Shown: positions 52,324-59,703 of the stretch, in pieces | Layout: each line of letters begins with the position of its first letter | How positions within the stretch are numbered: the stretch's first letter is position 1 | Notes under the pieces: generated by a model | The model's database searches: none | What the model was told of the DNA's origin: nothing | Seen by the model: only the letters and a program-made list of their open reading frames with translations | Program-made: the position numbers and the translations under genes | Assembly (NCBI GenBank): GCA_019638795.1 | Contig: JAHBTB010000005.1 | Span: 62,001 to 126,000, forward strand | Length of the DNA stretch: 64,000 bases | Origin: Fimbriimonadaceae bacterium | GTDB taxonomy: Bacteria; Armatimonadota; Fimbriimonadia; Fimbriimonadales; Fimbriimonadaceae | Direction: 5' to 3'

Positions 52324-53085
52324 ATGAGCGCCGCACCCCACCTTGACGACCTGCTGACGCGGGTCGAATCGTTCCCGTTCTGGTACCACAAGATCGAACT
52401 CCCCGGGGGAGTCGTGACACCAGGCTGGGCGCCGCTCGTCCCCGAGGCCTACAAGGTTCCCGCCGACCTGACCGGCAAACGCGTCCTCGACATCGGGGCG
52501 TGGGACGGCTACTGGACGTTCGAAGCCCTGAAGCGCGGGGCCGCCGAAGTTGTCGCCATTGACGATTTCAGCGACTACTTGGGCCACCTAGACCAACGAG
52601 ACCGCGCCGCCTGGGAGACATTCGACTTGTGCCGGTCGGCTCTCGGCTACACCGAAGCCCAGTGCAAGCGGATCGAAACCAGCGTCTACAACTTGGACCC
52701 TGCCGTGCACGGCCTGTTCGACGTGGTCTTCTTTTTCGGCACGCTCTACCACCTGCGGTACCCCCTCCTCGCCCTCGACCTCGTCAGCACGGTGTGCACC
52801 GGTGACCTCTTTGTGGAGACGCACATCCTCGACGACTTCAGCCCCTACAACGGGGGCTTTGGCCACGGCTACCCGGGCCGACAAGTCGTCATGGAGTTCT
52901 ATCCAGGCGACGAACTGGGCCAGAACCACACGAACTGGTGGGCACCGACCCAGGCCTGCCTGGGGATGATGATGCTGTCAGCGGGCTTCCAGGACATCGA
53001 CGTGTGGAAGTTGGCCGACGACCCTCGGGAGGCCGCCCACTGCCGCGGGTTTGCCCACGGGGTCAAGTCGCCAGCCATTCCTTGA
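52324..53085 (+). CDS. SAM-dependent methyltransferase, CmoB/DUF1698-like
   Basis: A 253-aa class I methyltransferase with motif I RVLDIGAWDGYWTFEALKRG (near residues 56-75), motif II acidic EVVAIDDF and motif IV-like FDVVFFFGTLYHLRYPLLAL. The YHxxYP/LRxP pattern and FETHILDD-like block (LFVETHILDD) resemble the tRNA mo5U34 methyltransferase CmoB/DUF1698 group; members in other loci methylate sugars or small molecules. It starts at ATG 52324 with AGGA upstream. Divergent from the GT41 genes with about 65 bases between, so it could decorate the flagellin glycan; a role in tRNA cannot be excluded. Overlaps the next convergent gene by 23 bases. Confidence 0.88.
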   Translation: MSAAPHLDDLLTRVESFPFWYHKIELPGGVVTPGWAPLVPEAYKVPADLTGKRVLDIGAWDGYWTFEALKRGAAEVVAIDDFSDYLGHLDQRDRAAWETFDLCRSALGYTEAQCKRIETSVYNLDPAVHGLFDVVFFFGTLYHLRYPLLALDLVSTVCTGDLFVETHILDDFSPYNGGFGHGYPGRQVVMEFYPGDELGQNHTNWWAPTQACLGMMMLSAGFQDIDVWKLADDPREAAHCRGFAHGVKSPAIP

Positions 53086-53659
53086 GGCGTCGGGTCAGTC
53101 TCCGGGCAACGAGAATGTTGCCCCAGAGCGTCCTCGCCTCGCGGGGCTCGACGAGTAACCGGAACTCGGCGCTGTCGACCTGGCCCTCGATCGAGACCCA
53201 ACCGCCCAGGCCCAGCCATGTATGGGGGTTGGCCCGCCTGGCGACCCGAGTGACGGACGCCTTGTCCAGTCCCAGCTTCATGGCGGAGCCAAAGAACTCG
53301 ACCCTGTCGTCGGAAAGGACGAGCCAGCCGACGTCTTCATGCGGGTCAAGGACGCCACGGTAGGCGGGCCGTGCGCACCCGACAAAGTACTTTTCTGACC
53401 GTTCGAAGCCATGGGCCTCATGCCATCGGCGGCCCATCTCACCTTTGAGTGTGCCGTTGTCCCACAGTCCGAACAGGCCAGTGGTGACCCACGCGGCGAA
53501 GACCCCGGCTCCCGCCGCCCACAACGACTCGGCCAGTGTCGCGCCGTCCCGATGGCGGTGGGCCGCCCAAGCCGCACCCGCCAGCAACACGCCAAGAGGC
53601 AGGCCGTTGGCGGCCAGTTGCCGTCGGCGAGTCCAAAGCGGGCCGTCGGGCAACGGCAT
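53063..53659 (-). CDS. Hypothetical membrane protein with PH-like domain (198 aa)
   Basis: Two hydrophobic helices (about residues 15-35 and 43-62) lie near the N-terminus, followed by a cytosolic domain. It runs RAYRGVLDPHEDVGWLVLSDDRVEFFGSAMKLGLDKASVTRV, and the strand pattern (WLVLSDDRVEFF ... ASVTRV) suggests a bacterial PH-like fold. Family not certain. The 3' end overlaps the methyltransferase gene tail-to-tail by 23 bases. The start is 14 bases from the divergent addB-like start. ATG at 53659. Confidence 0.75.
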   Translation of the reverse strand: MPLPDGPLWTRRRQLAANGLPLGVLLAGAAWAAHRHRDGATLAESLWAAGAGVFAAWVTTGLFGLWDNGTLKGEMGRRWHEAHGFERSEKYFVGCARPAYRGVLDPHEDVGWLVLSDDRVEFFGSAMKLGLDKASVTRVARRANPHTWLGLGGWVSIEGQVDSAEFRLLVEPREARTLWGNILVARRLTRRLKEWLAT

Positions 53660-53673
53660 AATCGAAGGTGACT

Positions 53674-56538
53674 ATGGCAGATGTCCGGCTTCACGGTGTC
53701 ATCGTCGGCCCGGGCGGGGCCGGATGGGCACATGCCGTGCACCTGCATGCCAAGCCAGGGAGCTTCGTCACCTCCTTTGACGACAGCCTCCTCTACTCAG
53801 TCCGGAACGCCGGTCTCGACGATGAGATCGGCATCGAGTCATTTGGCGAACTTGTCGCCAAGGTGGCCCGGATGCTGGGGTTACCGGAACGACGTCAGGC
53901 GACGTCAGGCCAGAGGCAGGCCCTGATGGAGGCCGTGCTGGCCCGGGTGCCCAAGGATTCTTGGCTTGCCGGCTCGGCCGGGCACATCGGCACGGCGACG
54001 ACACTCGTGGAGCGCATGGCCGAACTCCGCCATGCCGGCATCAGCGCGGCCCGGCTGGTCGAATCAGCTGCCGAAGCGACGGACCCGGCCCAAATCCGAC
54101 GGCTAGAGGCCCTGGCTTGGGTTGCCAAGGAGTATGAGGCGGGACTTGCCCAAGCAGGCCGGGAGACGCTGGCCGACCGGATCGAAACATGCCTGGAATG
54201 CGACGTCCAGGCGCAGTTCCCGTGCTCGTTCAGGCGCCTGCTCGTCCTCGTCTCCGACGGGCGGGCCGACGTCCTTGCCGAACGCTTCCTTCAGTGGCTG
54301 GCCGGGCGCGGAATAGCGGTGACCGTCGCCCGGGAGCGGCCGAGAGGATCGCTCTTCGGTCGGTCGCAGAGCCTTGCCGACCGGCTCGGGCTCGATGTGC
54401 CAGACCAACTGCCGCCCGCCTGGCACGACCAGCTCTTTCAGGGCACGGCGGAGGAAGGGCGGCCCGAGGCGGCCCTCTTGGTCGCACCGGACATCCTGAC
54501 GGAGTGCGAGGAAGTCGTGCGGTGGTGCCTCCAAGCCGGCAAGGACGGCGTCCTTCCTCACCGCATCGGCATCTTCGCCCGCGACACCCAGTCATACGGC
54601 CCCCTTCTGCTGGCCTCGTCACAGCGTCTCGGTCTACCGTTGGCCGCCACGATCTCGGCACCCCTCCTCACCAGTGGGTTCGCCCGCATTGTCTTGCGGA
54701 CACTCCAAGCCCTTGGGTCGGCCGACGTGCGTGAGCTCGGTCACCTGGCCAGCAGCTCCTATTTCTCCGAGGGCACCGGCACGCGGAGTGATCTCTGGAC
54801 CCTGCTTCGCTCCTGCCATGCCGAGCGCCCCGGCCAAGGGTGGGACTCGCTCTACGACCAACCGCAATCAAAGACGTCGCCTTGGCCCTGGCTTGCCCCT
54901 CTTGCGGAGTGGCGTCACGACCACCACGATGACGAGGTGCCCCTTGCGGAGTGGACGTCCGGCCTGGTGGAACTTGTCAGTGACTGCGGTCTAGCCGAGC
55001 AACTGCATGACGACCACGACGGGGCTCAGCGCGACAGGAACGCCCAACTCGTCCTCCAAAGGTCATTGATCGACCGGGCCGGACACTACACCCGACCGAT
55101 GGCGTTCCGGGAGTTTCTCTTCCTCTGTCGCAGGATATGGGAGACCGAGACGGTCGTCGTCAAGTTCCACGACCCCCGCGACTCGAACATGGGCCAGACC
55201 GTCACCCTGTTCTCGTCCACGTCGCACCTTCGTGACTTCGACGCCCTCGCCGTCGTCGGCATGGTGGAAGGTTCGCTGCCACGCCGCCGGCGGAACGACC
55301 CCGTGCTCTCGGACGCCGACCGGGCGTGGTTGCGCGAGAAAACTGGCGCCTGGCTTGAAGACTCCTCAGTCGCCGCCGCCGCGGAACGCGACGAGTTTGT
55401 CCGTGTCTGCGCCTCGGCTTCCAAGCAGCTTCTCTTCAGCTACCCGCTCAGCGACGACAACCGCGACAACGTGCCGACCCTTTACCTGGACGAAGTGCGG
55501 CGGTGTCTGGGTGGCCTTCCCGAGACGCAGGTCCGCCGAGGGCACTACGCGCCACGCCCCTCCCTGTGCGTCAGCCCTGGTGACCTTGACCTGCGGACCT
55601 GGCTTGACGACCCGCTTCCTGCCCGCCCCGTCCCCATTGTCCGGACACCTCGGGCCCAGGCCATGGTCAGACCCGGCCCGGAAGAGGAAGTCCGGGCCCA
55701 AGAAATTGCGGACGCCTATGCCTGCCCCTTCCGTTCTGCGGCCCGCCACCGGTTGCAATTCTCATCGCCCTACAGTCGGTCTGGGCTGGGTGCGCTCGTC
55801 AAGGTCACCGAGAGAGCCCGCCTCCACACCCAACTCGACCGGGAATCGGCGGTGACGGCCATGGATGCCGAACTGGAACGGCTCCTGGCCGAACTCTATC
55901 CGCGACTCGAAACTTGGGAAGCGGCGCTGCTTGCTTCGGCAGGCAAGAGGTTTGTCCGCAAGCGGGCCGAAATGGAGTTCGACCTTCGCAACAGCGACGA
56001 TATTGTCGAGCAACCTGCCCAGCCGACCAAGCACCTCACCGGCCGCTTCTTGATCGACGAAGTCCGCACACTCTATGGCGAGACGGTCGCTGACCTCGGG
56101 TTGGTCAACGACGTCCCCGTGGTACGGACCACCTCGGGCCATGCCGTTTCAGACCGGACATGGCAAGACGACCCCTCGATCAAACTCCTCGCTCAACTGC
56201 TCGCGTTGAGCATGGTCTCTCATCGCCGCGCCGCACTTGTCCAACTCGACAGCGTGTCGGACAAGCGGATCCAATTTACCGTCGGCTCCGTCGGGCCGAA
56301 CCGGCCCGTGAACCAATATCTGCACAAGGTCGCCTTGGACGATTCCGATTCGTTGGCAACCGCCCGGATGAGCCTTGACGATTGGGTCAGGGGCGTCAAG
56401 GCTTCCGCGAAGGACAGCCTTGCCACTGTCTTGGCCGGAACTATGCAACCACGGCCCGGGCTCTACTGTGGGCGGTGCCGTTTCGCCGACTTGTGCCGCA
56501 GCGCCCTGGGTAACGACCCCGACTTGGAGGCTATGTGA
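53674..56538 (+). CDS. AddB/RexB-like helicase-nuclease subunit with degenerate active sites (954 aa)
   Basis: The C-terminus has the iron-sulfur staple of AddB-type nucleases: one Cys in DAYACPFRSAA (near residue 687) and three in YCGRCRFADLC (near 928-938). The N-terminal pseudo-Walker A reads GPGGAGWAHA without Lys, as expected of the inactive helicase half in AddB. In the nuclease region, LTGRFLIDEV and VADLGLVND align with the D...DYK motifs of the RecB-type PD-(D/E)XK fold, but the catalytic Lys is missing (DLG). This suggests a structural rather than cutting role. ATG 53674 has AAGG upstream; GTG 53668 is an alternative. Its TGA overlaps the helicase GTG start (ATGTGA). Homology to AddB is inferred from pattern and partner gene. 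Confidence 0.8.
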   Translation: MADVRLHGVIVGPGGAGWAHAVHLHAKPGSFVTSFDDSLLYSVRNAGLDDEIGIESFGELVAKVARMLGLPERRQATSGQRQALMEAVLARVPKDSWLAGSAGHIGTATTLVERMAELRHAGISAARLVESAAEATDPAQIRRLEALAWVAKEYEAGLAQAGRETLADRIETCLECDVQAQFPCSFRRLLVLVSDGRADVLAERFLQWLAGRGIAVTVARERPRGSLFGRSQSLADRLGLDVPDQLPPAWHDQLFQGTAEEGRPEAALLVAPDILTECEEVVRWCLQAGKDGVLPHRIGIFARDTQSYGPLLLASSQRLGLPLAATISAPLLTSGFARIVLRTLQALGSADVRELGHLASSSYFSEGTGTRSDLWTLLRSCHAERPGQGWDSLYDQPQSKTSPWPWLAPLAEWRHDHHDDEVPLAEWTSGLVELVSDCGLAEQLHDDHDGAQRDRNAQLVLQRSLIDRAGHYTRPMAFREFLFLCRRIWETETVVVKFHDPRDSNMGQTVTLFSSTSHLRDFDALAVVGMVEGSLPRRRRNDPVLSDADRAWLREKTGAWLEDSSVAAAAERDEFVRVCASASKQLLFSYPLSDDNRDNVPTLYLDEVRRCLGGLPETQVRRGHYAPRPSLCVSPGDLDLRTWLDDPLPARPVPIVRTPRAQAMVRPGPEEEVRAQEIADAYACPFRSAARHRLQFSSPYSRSGLGALVKVTERARLHTQLDRESAVTAMDAELERLLAELYPRLETWEAALLASAGKRFVRKRAEMEFDLRNSDDIVEQPAQPTKHLTGRFLIDEVRTLYGETVADLGLVNDVPVVRTTSGHAVSDRTWQDDPSIKLLAQLLALSMVSHRRAALVQLDSVSDKRIQFTVGSVGPNRPVNQYLHKVALDDSDSLATARMSLDDWVRGVKASAKDSLATVLAGTMQPRPGLYCGRCRFADLCRSALGNDPDLEAM

Positions 56539-58814
56539 CCGTCCAGCTGAACGATGAACAGCGGGCCGCCGTCGAGGCAGACCACCCTCGCTTCACCGTG
56601 ATGGCGGCGGCCGGTTCGGGGAAAACACGTGTCCTCGTCGAGAGGTATGTCCGTCTGGTCCGCGACGGTGTGTCCCCCGAGCGCCTCGTCACCATCACCT
56701 TCTCGAAAAAGGCGGCCGCCGAAATGAAGCGGCGGATCGTCGCCCGATTGGTCGAGGAAGGCCGCCGGCAAGAAGCCCAAGCCGCCGAGACCGGGCCGGT
56801 CCAGACCATCCACAGTTTTTGCGAGCGGATCCTTCGTTCCCAAGCGATCGACGCCGGGGTGGACCCTGACTTTAGCGTGCTTGACGACGCCGACTCGTAT
56901 CGCCTGAGGCTGCAGGCCCTGCACGATGTGTTGCGCCTCGACATCGGGTCCCTGCCCGACGCCCAACACTTTGTCGACCAAGTGGGAGGCGACAGCACCT
57001 ACCGGTCGACAAGGCTCGACTCTCACCTCCACGAATGCGTCCAGGCCGTCCTCGAGTTGAGGTCGACCCTCGTCGACCCCGACGCCATCCGGGCATGGTC
57101 CACGAGCCCCGAGACTGTCCTTGCCCGCCAAGCCGCCTTCTTGCATGAGCTCACCGAAGGGTTGGTGCCGGCCGACGCGTCGCCGCAGGAGATCATCGAT
57201 GCCTTGGCCGCCGCGAAGGGGAGGACAGGACCCAAGCTACATAAAGATGCCAGCGCCGCCGCGGAGCGCGACGCCGCCGCCATGACCGCGGGGCTCGTCC
57301 AGTTGTCGATGCGCGTATGGGACCGACTTGAAGCGGTCATGGAAGCCCGCCAGAGCTTCGACTACAGCGGCTTGGAACGCAAGGCCCTGGCCCTGCTCCA
57401 GTCTCACGACGGTGGTGCGGCCGTCCGGAGCCAGATCGACGCCGTCTTGGTCGACGAGGGCCAAGACCTCAATCCGACCCAGCATGCCCTGCTCGCCGCG
57501 CTGGACGCCCCGTGCGAGATGGTCGTCGGCGACCCCCGGCAGTCGATCTACGGCTTCCGACAGGCCGACGTCTCGCTTTTTAACCGGCGACTTGAGGAAC
57601 ACCCTCGCCTTGACCTGAGCCGCAACTACCGGTCGACGCCCCCACTCGTCAAGTTTGTCGACAAGCTGTACCCCTTGTTGACCGGCGAACCGAAGGCCGT
57701 CACCGAAGTGGACACGTCTCTGGGGGTCGAGGAACTCCTTGGCGGCGTCGAAGAGGACTTTGAGGGCACCGTCGAGGTGCTCCACTGCCATATGTCTGGC
57801 TACGAAAAGCTGACCGCCGACCGCATCAGCGGCCTTGTCCAGGAGGGGGTCGGGCCGGGCGACATCGCCGTCTTGACCCGCCACGGCAAATCGGGGGCGG
57901 CGATCGCCAAACTCCTGAGGCAACGCGGTGTACCCGTGACGGTGGTGGGAGGCTCCAAGGGCTTCATGACCAACATCGAGGTCCTCGACGTCGCCAACGT
58001 CTTGGAGGCCCTGATCGACCCCAGCAACGACTTCGCCGTCGCGGCCGTGCTCTTGTCCCCGTTCGTAGGTCTGACACTGGACTCGCTGATCCTCCTCTCG
58101 GCGCGACGGCCCCTCGTCTCCAGCATCAAGCAAAACCCATTGGAAGATGAGGAGGAGAACGAGAAGCTAGGCACCTTCATGGGATGGTTCGAGCGTCAGG
58201 CCGGGACGGTCGACCGGTCGACCGCATGGGAGACCCTGGCGAGCCTCTTTGCCCAAACGCCGTTCTTGCGTGGCCTCGCCCGGCAGCCCGACAGCGCCCA
58301 GGCATTGGCCAACGTGCGCAAACTGCTGACCATGGCGGCCTCGACCCCGGACGTCGGCCCGGTGGACTTCGCCCATCTCATCCGGGAGTTGCGGACCTCT
58401 CACACCGACCTGACGGAGCCGGAGATCGACGACGACTCCCAGGGCGTCGTCCAAGTCATGACGATCCATAAGGCAAAGGGGCTGGAGTTCGACCACGTTT
58501 TCCTCCCCGACATGCATGCGACAGAACCTTCGCCCGGCAACGTGCTGGTCGACGCCCGGTCGGGCCTCGTCGTCTATGGCGACGGACGATCCGTCGTCAA
58601 GTCTTTGCTTGCCAACGAGCAGAAGGTGCGCAACATGCAGGAATTGAAGCGCGTCTTCTACGTCGGCTTGACCCGGGCCAAGCTGCGTGCCTACATCACC
58701 TTGCAGACCGGCGCGTCCAACGGGCTGACACCCGAGCTTTACCTCCATCTCAACGTGGGGACCAAGACATGGCCTGGCGTCATCTTGCGGACCACGGCGG
58801 ACGAGGGCGAGTAG
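56535..58814 (+). CDS. AddA-like UvrD/Rep helicase lacking a nuclease domain (759 aa)
   Basis: A superfamily 1A helicase with all motifs: Q motif LNDEQRAAVE, Walker A AAAGSGKTRVL, motif Ia TITFSKKAAAEM, motif II VLVDEGQDLNP (DEGQ instead of DEAQ/DEFQ), motif III VVGDPRQSIYGFRQAD, motif IV SRNYRS, motif V QVMTIHKAKGLEF and motif VI KRVFYVGLTRAK. AddA proteins normally run to about 1200 aa with a C-terminal RecB-type nuclease; this one stops shortly after motif VI. Coupled to the AddB-like gene by a GTGA overlap, so the pair probably forms a DNA end-processing complex. Helicase activity should be intact. Confidence 0.9.
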   Translation: MTVQLNDEQRAAVEADHPRFTVMAAAGSGKTRVLVERYVRLVRDGVSPERLVTITFSKKAAAEMKRRIVARLVEEGRRQEAQAAETGPVQTIHSFCERILRSQAIDAGVDPDFSVLDDADSYRLRLQALHDVLRLDIGSLPDAQHFVDQVGGDSTYRSTRLDSHLHECVQAVLELRSTLVDPDAIRAWSTSPETVLARQAAFLHELTEGLVPADASPQEIIDALAAAKGRTGPKLHKDASAAAERDAAAMTAGLVQLSMRVWDRLEAVMEARQSFDYSGLERKALALLQSHDGGAAVRSQIDAVLVDEGQDLNPTQHALLAALDAPCEMVVGDPRQSIYGFRQADVSLFNRRLEEHPRLDLSRNYRSTPPLVKFVDKLYPLLTGEPKAVTEVDTSLGVEELLGGVEEDFEGTVEVLHCHMSGYEKLTADRISGLVQEGVGPGDIAVLTRHGKSGAAIAKLLRQRGVPVTVVGGSKGFMTNIEVLDVANVLEALIDPSNDFAVAAVLLSPFVGLTLDSLILLSARRPLVSSIKQNPLEDEEENEKLGTFMGWFERQAGTVDRSTAWETLASLFAQTPFLRGLARQPDSAQALANVRKLLTMAASTPDVGPVDFAHLIRELRTSHTDLTEPEIDDDSQGVVQVMTIHKAKGLEFDHVFLPDMHATEPSPGNVLVDARSGLVVYGDGRSVVKSLLANEQKVRNMQELKRVFYVGLTRAKLRAYITLQTGASNGLTPELYLHLNVGTKTWPGVILRTTADEGE

Positions 58815-58817
58815 ACT
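58812..58817 (+). promoter_or_regulatory. -10-like hexamer overlapping the helicase stop codon
   Basis: TAGACT, 7 bases before the ATG of the amidase gene; its TAG is the helicase stop. It matches the spacing of the other leaderless-type boxes but could be coincidental within an operon. Confidence 0.25.
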
Positions 58818-58824
58818 CGCGGCC

Positions 58825-59703
58825 ATGGCCTTCGACCTGGCCGTCGTCCAATTCTGCCCACTGAAGGGCGACCTCGCCGGCAACATCGACCGGTTGGGGG
58901 CTGCGGTCCGCCAAGCGTCGTCCGAAGGGGCCGGGCTCGTCGTCTTCCCCGAGGCCTCGTTGACCGGTTACTTCCTGGAAGCGGGAGTGGACGAACTGGC
59001 CCTGGGGCGGGAGACCCTGCTGGAGCGGGTCTCTGCCGCAGTCGGCCCGCTCGACCGACAAATCGACGTCGCCCTGGGCTTCTATGAAGCCACCGACACC
59101 AAGTCGGCCAATAGCGCGGCCTACCTGACGCTTGGCCCCGAGGGCGACCGGCTCCTCACCGTCTACCGCAAGTTCTTTCCCCCTACCTACCACGTGTTCG
59201 ACGAGACTCGTTTTGTGACCTGGGGCAACGAACTCGGGGTCGTGGACACCCGGTTCGGTCGGGTCGGCCTCCTCATCTGCGAGGACATGTGGCACTCCGT
59301 GATGCCGGCCCTGCTCGCCGTGGCCGGTTGCGACCTCCTCCTCGTCCACGCGGCGACCCCCGCCCGCGGCTTTTCCGCCTCCCGCCCGGCCAACGTGCTG
59401 CGCTACGAGACGATGGCGACGTCCATGGCGGTGGAGCACGGGTGCTACGTCGCCGTGTCCATGCTTGTCGGCTTTGAAGGCGGCAAGGGCCTGGTGGGCG
59501 GAAGCATGGTCGTCGATCCCGACGGCGAGACCATCGTGCAGGCACCCGACCTCGGTGAGGCCGCCTTGCTCGCCCCCGTCGACCTCGACCGGTGCGCCCA
59601 GGCCCGCCGGCGCTCTCCGATCCTCGCCGACCTTCAGGCGCGTTGGCACGACGTCGTCGCGGCGGCCGGCCGACTAGCCCCCTCCCCAGACCCCGTCACT
59701 TGA
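58825..59703 (+). CDS. Nitrilase-superfamily amidase (NAD-synthetase amidase-domain-like)
   Basis: A 292-aa carbon-nitrogen hydrolase. The catalytic triad is visible: E43 in VVFPEASLTGY, K116 in VYRKFFPPTY and C152 in LLICEDMWHS. The KxFxPTYxVFDExRxF pattern and ICEDMWH resemble the glutamine-amidase domain of glutamine-dependent NAD synthetase. No synthetase domain follows, so it is a free-standing amidase of unknown substrate. It starts 10 bases after the AddA-like helicase. Its TGA overlaps the rhamnosidase ATG (TGATG), indicating an operon. Confidence 0.92.
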   Translation: MAFDLAVVQFCPLKGDLAGNIDRLGAAVRQASSEGAGLVVFPEASLTGYFLEAGVDELALGRETLLERVSAAVGPLDRQIDVALGFYEATDTKSANSAAYLTLGPEGDRLLTVYRKFFPPTYHVFDETRFVTWGNELGVVDTRFGRVGLLICEDMWHSVMPALLAVAGCDLLLVHAATPARGFSASRPANVLRYETMATSMAVEHGCYVAVSMLVGFEGGKGLVGGSMVVDPDGETIVQAPDLGEAALLAPVDLDRCAQARRRSPILADLQARWHDVVAAAGRLAPSPDPVT

